Assembly: GCA_945903675.1 (NCBI GenBank)
Contig: CAMDOP010000069.1
Span: forward strand, 1-12,612
Source: Crenothrix polyspora
GTDB taxonomy: Bacteria > Pseudomonadota > Gammaproteobacteria > Methylococcales > Methylomonadaceae
DNA length: 12,612 nt
Direction: 5' to 3'
The notes beneath the pieces are model-generated. The model was not told the DNA's origin and made no database searches. It worked only from the letters and a program-made list of their open reading frames with translations. Below, piece after piece: positions 1 to 5,374 of the stretch (positions are counted from its first letter, which is position 1; every line of letters starts with the position of its first letter). A program made the translations under genes and the position numbers.

Positions 1-806
1 AATCCTTGGCGAGCAGATGCTGGATAATGATGATGATTGTTATGCCAACCTTCTCCCAGCGTAAGCAGAGCGATAAACCAGTTATTGCGACTATCATCAC
101 CTGTCTCATAACGTTGCTTACCAAACACATGGGACAGCGAATTAACAAATAGCGTGCAATGTATCAAAGCGATAGATGACACAAAGTAACCCCATATCAA
201 CATTTGCGAGCCATTGGTATGCAATTCTGTATAAGCTTGTTCCAGATATTGTCCTAAGAACAGCAGCAAAAAAGCATAAATAATCGGCACAAGGCTATCA
301 AAACGATCTAGCAAAACTAATTCAGGGAATTTCATCAGATCGCGCACACAATTTTCTTGGGTAGTAAAATTTTTAAGGCATAAAAACCAGCCCATATGAC
401 TCCATAAAAAACCATGCCTAGGGCTATGAATATCTTTATCTTTGTCGGAATAAATATGATGACGGCGATGGTGAGACGCCCACCAGATAGGTCCGCGCTG
501 AGTTGCTGTTGCACCTAGCACCCCGAATAGAAACTGGGTAATACGGCTAGTTTTAAAGGCCTTGTGAGAAAAATAGCGATGATAAAAAGCAGTGATGGCA
601 AACATGCGTAGCAGATAAGAAGCTAATGCCACCCATAAGGCGACAGGACTCCAGCCTACCACTAACACCAGCAAGCAGACTAAATGCATAAGGATAAAAG
701 GGATTACCCGCATCCAGTCAATTGAATCACTCGCTTTGTCGTTCACTTTTACATTGCTGTTATCAAACCAGACGAGTACTTTGGTAAGCACGTTTTGCAA
801 AGACAT
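1..806 (-). CDS. Membrane fatty acid desaturase (delta-9 type), C-terminus cut by window edge
   Basis: A di-iron membrane desaturase that would introduce a double bond into acyl chains of membrane lipids or acyl-CoA. I translated it from the minus strand: 268 codons are present and the frame is still open at base 1. All three histidine boxes of the family are visible: HRYFSH after the first hydrophobic pair, then HRRHH, and near the window edge HNNHHH preceded by GEGW. Two hydrophobic hairpins separate the boxes, as in the stearoyl-CoA/acyl-lipid delta-9 group. The ATG at 806 has a GGAG Shine-Dalgarno (complement of 813-816) seven bases upstream. A short hairpin (821-833, GCCTT/AAGGC) lies just above it in the leader. 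No neighbour on the same strand is seen. Family assignment is secure; substrate and regiospecificity are inferred from the boxes only. Confidence 0.93.
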   Translation of the reverse strand, partial: MSLQNVLTKVLVWFDNSNVKVNDKASDSIDWMRVIPFILMHLVCLLVLVVGWSPVALWVALASYLLRMFAITAFYHRYFSHKAFKTSRITQFLFGVLGATATQRGPIWWASHHRRHHIYSDKDKDIHSPRHGFLWSHMGWFLCLKNFTTQENCVRDLMKFPELVLLDRFDSLVPIIYAFLLLFLGQYLEQAYTELHTNGSQMLIWGYFVSSIALIHCTLFVNSLSHVFGKQRYETGDDSRNNWFIALLTLGEGWHNNHHHYPASARQG

Positions 807-1282
807 TAACTACTCCGTCGGCCTTATTAAGGCACATTAATGAAACTAAGTTTGTGGCTGTGTGGTGTAGTTTTTTATCAAATACCGTTTTTTCGCTAGA
901 GCACGCATTTTGCTTAAAGTTGGTCGTTACAGCTAATACAGTAATAGAGTCTTAAGGAACCTAAATCAGCTATCTTGTATTTATGTTAAATCAAACCATA
1001 AGCATACAAAGAGAGCTGAAGTACCTTAGCGTCTCAATGCCCCTGAGTTTATTTACATTAACGCCTTATTGTTTAGCTAATAACACTTTTTCTAGGCTTT
1101 AAAATACACAAGGTATGAGTCAAGCTGTTAAAAGCCACAATGTTGTCTAACTTAACATAAGGTTTTAAGTCGTCAATACCAAATTCCGGATATTTTTTGA
1201 TTTATTTTATTAATGTTGTGAAGCAATTATTTAGGATGGCATATGGGATGTTATATAGGCAGTCTTAGATCATGAATATGAT

Positions 1283-1332
1283 GCATGGTTAATTAAAAAC
1301 GATCCTAGATTAACTAGGATGCCATGCTTTTT
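1283..1332 (+). terminator. Nested hairpin followed by T-run (terminator-like)
   Basis: An inner perfect stem ATCCTAG/CTAGGAT (1302-1308 with 1314-1320, 5-base loop) sits inside an outer stem GCATGG/CCATGC (1283-1288 with 1322-1327) and is followed directly by five T. This looks like a rho-independent terminator reading rightwards, yet no gene on the plus strand precedes it. It could end an unannotated transcript, insulate the next promoter, or be a chance palindrome. Confidence 0.35.
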
Positions 1333-1338
1333 GTCCAT

Positions 1339-1366
1339 TTGACAAACAGTTTAAATCAGATACTTT
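1339..1366 (+). promoter_or_regulatory. Candidate sigma70 promoter for the secreted-protein gene
   Basis: A perfect -35 box TTGACA at 1339-1344 is followed after 16 bases by a weak -10, TACTTT (1361-1366). Transcription would start near 1373, leaving a short leader before the Shine-Dalgarno at 1389-1392. The -35 is good and the -10 poor. Confidence 0.35.
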
Positions 1367-1399
1367 GTTTCCATAACAATAATGCGATGGAGTTTTATA

Positions 1400-1792
1400 A
1401 TGACACTGAATAATGGTTTTGCGATGCTTATTTTAATGCTGGTGGCTACTGATGCAATGGCTTACGGTGTGGGTGATAACAGTCGGAGTGGCAGTGTAAA
1501 TACCTGTACTAAACCCCGATTTACTGATTTTATTCCAGAAGATAAAGCTGAAGTTCAGCCAGGTTCCAGTTTCTCTTTTAGAGCTTCTGGGAATACTCAT
1601 CCAGAGACGATTAAAGTCACTGTGAAAGGAGTACCGGCTACTATTGAAGTTGGATCAAAAATTACCGGCTCCAGTGTGTCTGTCCATGGAACGCTTCCAG
1701 CTGAATTAAAAGGCACTTATGCAAAAATTGTTATAGATGCTCAAAGTAATTGCAAAGGCTCAGGTGGTTGGTTAGTAAAAATAACAGACTAA
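1400..1792 (+). CDS. Small secreted/periplasmic protein of unknown function
   Basis: A 130-residue protein that I do not recognise. The frame is open from an ATG at 1382, but I chose 1400 because GGAG (1389-1392) lies seven bases before it and because this start gives a clean signal peptide, with a hydrophobic core at residues 8-18 and an AMA cleavage motif ending at residue 21. The mature part of about 109 residues has two cysteines (36 and 118) that could form one disulfide joining its ends. It alternates polar and hydrophobic residues in short strands (EVQPGSSFSFRAS, IKVTVKGV, YAKIVIDAQS), consistent with an Ig-like beta sandwich. The tail is GGWLVKI. It stands alone between the hairpin at 1283 and the MITE-like element. 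Secretion is well supported; the function is unknown. Confidence 0.75.
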   Translation: MTLNNGFAMLILMLVATDAMAYGVGDNSRSGSVNTCTKPRFTDFIPEDKAEVQPGSSFSFRASGNTHPETIKVTVKGVPATIEVGSKITGSSVSVHGTLPAELKGTYAKIVIDAQSNCKGSGGWLVKITD

Positions 1793-1829
1793 TTTATTAA
1801 ATTCTTCCTTTAGAGCCTATTGATTTAAT

Positions 1830-2030
1830 GGCTACCAACTTAAAGCGGGACAGTTTCAGCGCAGACGAAAGGCTTAGGGCGAAAGACTAAGACTAAGACT
1901 AGGAGTCTAGCAACTTAAGGCCTGACAGGTACTAGCCTTAATCCTTTGCCTTTCGTCCTTTGTCTGCGTTTATGAGAACCCTGTCTAAAAGTGAATGATT
2001 AAACTAGTGTCCCGTCTTAAATTGGTAGAC
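1830..2030. mobile_element. MITE-like non-autonomous element with terminal inverted repeats and probable target duplication
   Basis: The ends form an imperfect inverted repeat: about 24 bases starting at 1830 (GGCTACCAACTTAAAGCGGG) match the complement of the bases ending at 2030 (GTCTACCAATTTAAGACGGG), 19 of 24 positions by eye. GATTTAA flanks both sides (1822-1828 and 2031-2037); extended to eight bases it is GATTTAAT/GATTTAAC, an apparent target-site duplication. Inside, a second inverted pair (CGCAGACGAAAGG at 1860-1872 with CCTTTGTCTGCG at 1957-1968) and a short AGACTA triplication (about 1885) make the whole unit palindromic. No coding frame is present, so transposition would depend on a transposase in trans. 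The parent IS family is not identified. Confidence 0.65.
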
Positions 2031-2033
2031 GAT

Positions 2034-2930
2034 TTAACTAAAATTCCGCTTCAACTTTTGTAATTTATTATCGATGACTATAAAAAAGTTATTTGATAGT
2101 AGTGCGGGATACAGTGAAATCATAATCAGCGGAAACCAGCGTAAATGCATGGTTAGTAATAAACCTAAATGAAATAAGACGCCTATTAAAAGGCTCAATC
2201 TGCGTGTATATAGATTGAGCAGTAATAATGGAAAAACTAACTCCCAGCCTCTAATAAACCAAGCAAGTCCTGCTAATACAGTCTTAATTAATGGATGATC
2301 AATAAGTAACCAACCATTCCATCGTGAATATTCAGGATGAATTAAAATATATTGAATAATATTGCCATCTTCCCAGGCTTCACTATGAAATTTAACCCAG
2401 CCCGATATAAAATAAATTAAGGCAATTTGAAATTGTATTAAACGTAATGGCCATATCTTAACGTGTTGAGGTTTTTTTTGTAAATAGGCATCAACAGACC
2501 AGCAGTTTGCGCAAGGTGATAGCATTAAATAAAAACACATCATCTTAAGTATCGCATCATCCCCATCCATAAATAATGGGTTTCGATTCCACAAAGACAC
2601 CCATATTAGCCACGATATAAAAGTAGCACAACGACTCTGCCATCCTAACATCATAAGAAAGGAGGCTAATATTCCTAAGCTAACAATGGTATAAGCAAAT
2701 TTAGTTGGATTACAATTGACATGGATAAAAAATATCGACCAACTGCCTCCATTTTGACCAGCGATTTGTTGAATATCTCCCAACCATCCTAAGCGACTAA
2801 ACTGGCTTTCTACATAAGGTAAAAGTTCTAAGAAATAAAGGCATGATAAGCCACCGAATAAAATCCTTAAGGCCGCAAATTGTCTGGCGTCAATTAACTT
2901 AAACCAAAAATTGTTCCAGTAAAATTGCAT
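2034..2930 (-). CDS. HTTM-domain (vitamin K-dependent gamma-carboxylase-like) membrane protein
   Basis: A 298-residue polytopic inner-membrane protein of the HTTM family, the bacterial relatives of the membrane part of gamma-glutamyl carboxylase. Hydrophobic segments lie near residues 18-38, 78-97, 101-114, 126-142, 165-178, 216-236 and 243-270. Family signatures are NRNPLFMDGDDAI (115-127), the LSP...WSVDAYL turn, and RLIQFQIALIYFISGWVK followed by W..G (about 163-189). The lysine in that block (K180) is at a position I associate with the carboxylase active region. Only the membrane module is present; the large lumenal domain of the eukaryotic enzyme is missing. I chose ATG 2930 over a TTG at 2945 because GGGAG precedes it by eight bases and it overlaps the upstream stop as TAATG. 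Its own stop codon lies in the target duplication of the MITE-like element. The reaction is unknown. Confidence 0.85.
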   Translation of the reverse strand: MQFYWNNFWFKLIDARQFAALRILFGGLSCLYFLELLPYVESQFSRLGWLGDIQQIAGQNGGSWSIFFIHVNCNPTKFAYTIVSLGILASFLMMLGWQSRCATFISWLIWVSLWNRNPLFMDGDDAILKMMCFYLMLSPCANCWSVDAYLQKKPQHVKIWPLRLIQFQIALIYFISGWVKFHSEAWEDGNIIQYILIHPEYSRWNGWLLIDHPLIKTVLAGLAWFIRGWELVFPLLLLNLYTRRLSLLIGVLFHLGLLLTMHLRWFPLIMISLYPALLSNNFFIVIDNKLQKLKRNFS

Positions 2931-3517
2931 TAATGATACTCCCAAAGAATTTTATCTATACGGTAGCCTGATTTAGGTAAATCTTTAAGGTCAGGATAAA
3001 GTTCAAATTGATGAGCTAGTAAGAAGACTGAAACATTATCAGTAAAGTCGTTAGCTTGATGAGTTTGGTAATAATGCGTAAAAGCCTTTAATAATTGGGG
3101 ATTGTTTAAATTGATCAATGTTTCTGTTAAGCGATAGTAACGACTGCTATGACTAAAAAGAGCAAAAGTCTCAAAGTTATTCTTTAAGTTGCTAAATAAA
3201 ATAGGCCCTTTACAGCTTATTTCGCCAGACTTATTGTCTGTGGCTATATCATTACAAACCGATAAGTATTGATGAAAGTTTGGATTCTGTGACGCAAAAA
3301 AGTCCCAGTATTGTTGGGAGCCGGTTGCATCAATGTAATGGTTTAATAGGTTTGTTGACCAATTATTTTTAGCAAAACTAAGCCAATTAAAAAACTTGGC
3401 TTCCCCAGTCGATTGATTAATATCTTCAAAACTCTGAGGCATAGTCCACCAGAAAATTGCTGTCATGTGTAACAGACAAAGAATAGGAATAACTATTTTT
3501 TTTATAGTGACTAGCAT
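2930..3517 (-). CDS. Single-TM periplasmic partner of the HTTM protein, unknown function
   Basis: A 195-residue protein with a short basic N-terminus, one membrane segment (residues 8-25) and a soluble part expected in the periplasm. It is the first gene of a two-gene operon, and its TAA overlaps the ATG of the HTTM gene. The segment YIDATGSQQYWDFFASQNPN (61-80) matches a pattern I associate with proteins encoded beside, or fused to, HTTM domains (Y...G..Q.W..FA..P). Two cysteines (88 and 102) could pair. I prefer the ATG at 3517, which gives a normal anchor; an in-frame TTG at 3553 would add 12 charged residues and has no ribosome site. The ATG itself has only a weak upstream AAG. The partnership with HTTM is an inference from coupling and pattern; no catalytic motif is visible. 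Confidence 0.72.
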   Translation of the reverse strand: MLVTIKKIVIPILCLLHMTAIFWWTMPQSFEDINQSTGEAKFFNWLSFAKNNWSTNLLNHYIDATGSQQYWDFFASQNPNFHQYLSVCNDIATDNKSGEISCKGPILFSNLKNNFETFALFSHSSRYYRLTETLINLNNPQLLKAFTHYYQTHQANDFTDNVSVFLLAHQFELYPDLKDLPKSGYRIDKILWEYH

Positions 3518-3554
3518 TATCTTAGATTCAATTGTTTTCTGCCTTTCGCTCAAA

Positions 3555-3611
3555 TAGGGTAAGTTGCTTTTATGGGAAATCCTTGTATAACTTCATTACC
3601 CTAGTGTAGGG
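3555..3611 (+). promoter_or_regulatory. Divergent control region: sigma70 promoter flanked by an 8-bp inverted repeat
   Basis: Between the HTTM operon and the small membrane-protein gene lie TTGCTT (3564-3569), 16 bases, and TATAAC (3586-3591), a reasonable rightward sigma70 promoter with start near 3598. The promoter is exactly bracketed by TAGGGTAA (3555-3562) and TTACCCTA (3596-3603), with a third half-site TAGGG at 3607-3611. This layout suggests repressor binding across the promoter. The leftward promoter was not resolved. Confidence 0.42.
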
Positions 3612-3638
3612 GCATATAGTTTTATAGGATATTGTGTC

Positions 3639-3803
3639 ATGAAAATATTAACGACCTTAGGTGTTTTAATTGCGTTCTTCTTATTGATGTTATTTAACTG
3701 TAGGCGCGGCTGTTCACCGGCAGAGTTTTCGGTCACTTTGTTTCCCATCATATTGATTATAGGTTTTATTTGGTACCGTTTATCTGCCAAAAAATCTGAT
3801 TAA
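3639..3803 (+). CDS. 54-residue two-helix membrane protein, unknown function
   Basis: A short gene that is easily missed. ATG at 3639 with AGGA at 3626-3629 (nine bases away) opens a 54-residue frame ending in TAA at 3803. The product starts MKILTTLGVLIAFFLLMLF, a first membrane helix, then a short polar loop NCRRGCSPAEF with two cysteines and two arginines, then a second helix (about 31-46, FPIILIIGFIWY) and a basic tail. The arginine-rich loop and the short ends favour a hairpin with both ends outside and the loop in the cytoplasm, though the basic tail makes topology ambiguous. Only two bases separate it from the next ATG, and that gene lacks its own Shine-Dalgarno, so the pair is probably translated together. 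A frame on the opposite strand here is less credible because it lacks a comparable ribosome site and context. Confidence 0.62.
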   Translation: MKILTTLGVLIAFFLLMLFNCRRGCSPAEFSVTLFPIILIIGFIWYRLSAKKSD

Positions 3804-3805
3804 CT

Positions 3806-4387
3806 ATGGCTGATTTTTTTGAGGTTCAAGTCATAACAGTCGCTGATTTAAAAGCAGATCAAAACGGGCTTATGATCTCTGAATTAGCAGAGTTGATTTG
3901 CGAAGTATTCAGTGAGCCGCCTTGGAACGAGTGCTTTTCCACGACAAGAATCATGTTTGGGCTTGGCGCCGAAATGATGAGAAAGAATGCCATACTGGTT
4001 ATTGCAAAGCATAAGCAAGACGGTCATGTTATCGCTTATATGCTGGGTCAGGAGCTGGTTGTAGAATCTGATGATCCTCGTGATCAAACTTTTTTAAAGA
4101 TTTCCGGTGGCCATGATTTAGATGTTCTGGGTAATAATCAGCAGCGAACCTTTTATGTGAGTGGACTGGGGGTAAGAGCTACCTATCGTAGATTGGGGAT
4201 AGCAGAACAACTGTCTGCGACATTGCTTTCGGAGTTACGTCGACATAAGTTTGATTATCGGCTGGGGCGAACAGACCTGCAAGCCCATGGCATGCGCAAG
4301 CTTTATAGTAAACAAGGATTTATAGAATTGCCTGTTTATGATCTTAAATACCCAGAGCGAAGTTATTGGTTGTTGTCGTTAAATTAA
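3806..4387 (+). CDS. GNAT-family N-acetyltransferase
   Basis: A 193-residue acetyl-CoA-dependent acetyltransferase. The acetyl-CoA loop is clear: VSGLGVRATYRRLGIAEQL with the R-x-x-G-x-A signature at residues 128-133, followed by helix AEQLSATLLSELRR. MRKLYSKQGF (163-172) is the usual motif B, with tyrosine 167 in the position often used as general acid. The N-terminal EVFSEPPWNE (33-42) is common in a subgroup of GNAT proteins. The length is normal and the frame intact. No ribosome site precedes the ATG, and it lies two bases after the stop of the small membrane protein, so translational coupling is likely. Its stop codon abuts the terminal repeat of the structured element at 4387. The substrate cannot be read from the sequence: it may be a small molecule or a protein amine. 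Confidence 0.88.
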   Translation: MADFFEVQVITVADLKADQNGLMISELAELICEVFSEPPWNECFSTTRIMFGLGAEMMRKNAILVIAKHKQDGHVIAYMLGQELVVESDDPRDQTFLKISGGHDLDVLGNNQQRTFYVSGLGVRATYRRLGIAEQLSATLLSELRRHKFDYRLGRTDLQAHGMRKLYSKQGFIELPVYDLKYPERSYWLLSLN

Positions 4388-4602
4388 CGCAGTAACTGAT
4401 GTTACGTAGCCATTCAGCTGTTTATAAAAAACAAATAATGTGGTCGCTATCGCGACGATTTAGTATCGGGTTATCGCACCCGAAGGCGAGATAGTTTCTT
4501 TTGCGCAGCCTTTAGAAAGTATCCAAAGAAAAGGCTGCTCGATTGCCGCTTCTTCCTGCGCTCCTCGGCGCGGCAAACGAGAATAAAATGACGTTACTGC
4601 GT
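4387..4602. repeat. Structured 216-bp repeat element with 10-bp terminal inverted repeats and four hairpins
   Basis: ACGCAGTAAC at 4387-4396 is answered by its exact complement GTTACTGCGT at 4593-4602. Inside are four perfect stems: GTCGC/GCGAC (4443-4447, 4452-4456), CGGGT/ACCCG (4467-4471, 4478-4482), GCAGCCTTT/AAAGGCTGC (4505-4513, 4530-4538) and TTGCCGC/GCGGCAA (4543-4549, 4570-4576). No coding frame is convincing. The interior is more GC-rich than its surroundings. It may be a non-autonomous mobile element or a dispersed palindromic repeat; if transcribed from the acetyltransferase gene it would fold into a cloverleaf-like 3' structure. The same nonamer CGCAGTAAC recurs just outside at 4611 and at 12080. 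Confidence 0.55.
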
Positions 4603-4610
4603 AAAATCAG

Positions 4611-4804
4611 CGCAGTAACTAATATTTAACGATTTAAACCCCATTGACTATCCAAATAGTCACGACGCGTATCAAATATACGTTCTAGTTTATGATGTAT
4701 CAAGAGGGTATTTAAAAGCTGTCCCAGCCAACCCAAGGGCATTGCGTAAAACATAATATCTTCAAGCACTATACCATCTGGCGTTTCAGTCAAAAACACT
4801 TCAT
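4611..4804. repeat. Left copy of a 194-bp direct repeat
   Basis: Aligns without gaps to 12080-12273 in the same orientation, 167 of 194 bases identical by hand count. It holds the 3' end and downstream bases of an SRPBCC gene. Similarity stops within a few bases of 4805-4811. The mismatches cluster around 4678-4700 and otherwise fall mostly at third codon positions, so the copies have diverged under at least some coding constraint or came from a diverged relative. Confidence 0.85.
4626..4802 (-). pseudogene. Truncated SRPBCC-family gene, C-terminal 58 codons only
   Basis: Minus-strand reading gives the last 58 residues of an SRPBCC protein, from EVFLTETPDG to DYLDSQWGLNR and a stop, with 48 of 58 residues identical to the intact paralogue at 12095-12559. 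The frame stays open a little further upstream (to a stop near 4866) but the added residues are unrelated and there is no start codon with a ribosome site. About the first 96 codons are therefore missing. It is a remnant left by a duplication, recombination or insertion that ended near 4805-4811. No frameshift lies inside the remnant, so the event may be fairly recent, or the piece was acquired already diverged. Confidence 0.85.
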
Positions 4805-4933
4805 TCCTCGGCTTGCACTTTTTGCAACACTCATCGCGCTGAGTTAACGACAGCGTAATTCAACGAATCTGCGTTTTATGCATACATTGCAATATTAGCA
4901 AATGATTCATTGATAGTTCTTTTCATACCAAAA

Positions 4934-4961
4934 TTGCAGTCATTGTCTGCAGTGACTGCAA
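4934..4961. promoter_or_regulatory. Perfect 9-bp dyad, candidate enhancer (UAS) for the sigma54 activator
   Basis: TTGCAGTCA (4934-4942) and TGACTGCAA (4953-4961) are exact complements separated by ten bases. The centre lies about 103 bases before the start predicted from the sigma54 promoter, the usual distance for an activator site. Its symmetry suits a Fis-type helix-turn-helix dimer such as the regulator encoded at 8967-10346. It could also fold as an RNA hairpin, but the tail lacks a T-run. Confidence 0.5.
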
Positions 4962-5024
4962 AAATAAAGGATTAAAGCTCATACTCTCAGTATTAAAAGT
5001 CAATAAATTCAATATTATAAATTC

Positions 5025-5040
5025 TGGCATGGCTTGTGCT
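5025..5040 (+). promoter_or_regulatory. Sigma54 (-24/-12) promoter upstream of the RTX gene
   Basis: TGGCAT, five bases, then GTGCT matches the consensus TGGCAC-N5-TTGCW at nine of eleven positions. The essential GG (5026-5027) and GC (5038-5039) are exactly twelve bases apart. Transcription would begin near 5051, 320 bases before the RTX start. No competing sigma70 promoter stands out nearby. A sigma54 activator gene lies 4 kb downstream, which makes this reading more likely. Confidence 0.6.
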
Positions 5041-5308
5041 ATATAAATTATGTAAGTGAATAAAATATTCGCTGTAAAACCCAAGTTTGGATAGGTCAAT
5101 ACTCAATAGATATTTTTCATGTAAATTCAAATTTTTAATGTCAATACGTCGATCAGTCGTTGTTATAGCTATTTGATGTTGTGCAATAAAAAATTATTTA
5201 TGGGTGATATCTAATCATCAAGGATTAAAGACTTGAAGAATGAGTTTAACGTTATTTAAACTAGCATTTTGTAATTTATACACTTTTCAGATAAATAATT
5301 TTTAGGCA

Positions 5309-5374
5309 ATGAATGACGTTGAAAATTTAATTTCTGAAAATCTACATCATAATTTTATTGAGGATCAACAATGA
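5309..5374 (+). CDS. Possible 21-codon leader peptide overlapping the RTX start
   Basis: ATG at 5309 opens a 21-residue frame (MNDVENLISENLHHNFIEDQ plus one Q) whose TGA overlaps the RTX ATG as ATGA. The only purine-rich stretch before it, TAGG, is just two bases from the ATG, too close for a normal ribosome site. The exact ATGA overlap is suggestive of coupling, but the RTX gene has its own good GAGGA site, so this may be chance. Confidence 0.22.
   Translation: MNDVENLISENLHHNFIEDQQ

Larger units (their letters stand above)
807..1381. other. Gene-poor intergenic region between desaturase and secreted-protein gene
   Basis: About 575 AT-rich bases without a convincing coding frame on either strand. 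It must hold the desaturase promoter on the minus strand, but I could not pick out clear -35/-10 boxes. It contains the leader hairpin 821-833, the nested hairpin 1283-1332 and the promoter candidate 1339-1366. Nothing else is recognisable. Confidence 0.5.
4812..5370. other. Long AT-rich control region upstream of the RTX gene
   Basis: About 560 bases with no gene-length frame. It carries, in order, the dyad 4934-4961, a weak IHF-like match (AGTCAATAAATTC, 4998-5010, two mismatches to WATCAANNNNTTR), the sigma54 promoter 5025-5040, a predicted leader of about 320 bases and a possible 21-codon leader peptide. Enhancer, bend site and -24/-12 box in that order is the standard layout of a sigma54-controlled gene. 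Confidence 0.55.

Noticed and set aside
3596..3790. 64-codon minus-strand frame opposite the small membrane protein
   Set aside because: No ribosome site or family resemblance; the plus-strand frame has a ribosome site, promoter and coupling to the next gene.
4387..4602. Integron attC site or tRNA-like cloverleaf
   Set aside because: The ends do not match the attC core pattern, there is no integrase or cassette array, and no tRNA consensus loops are present.
4611..4866. Truncated SRPBCC copy as a functional short gene
   Set aside because: No in-frame start with a ribosome site, and only the last third of the fold is present.
4934..4961. Dyad as a terminator
   Set aside because: No T-run follows on either strand and no gene ends nearby; placement relative to the sigma54 box fits an activator site better.
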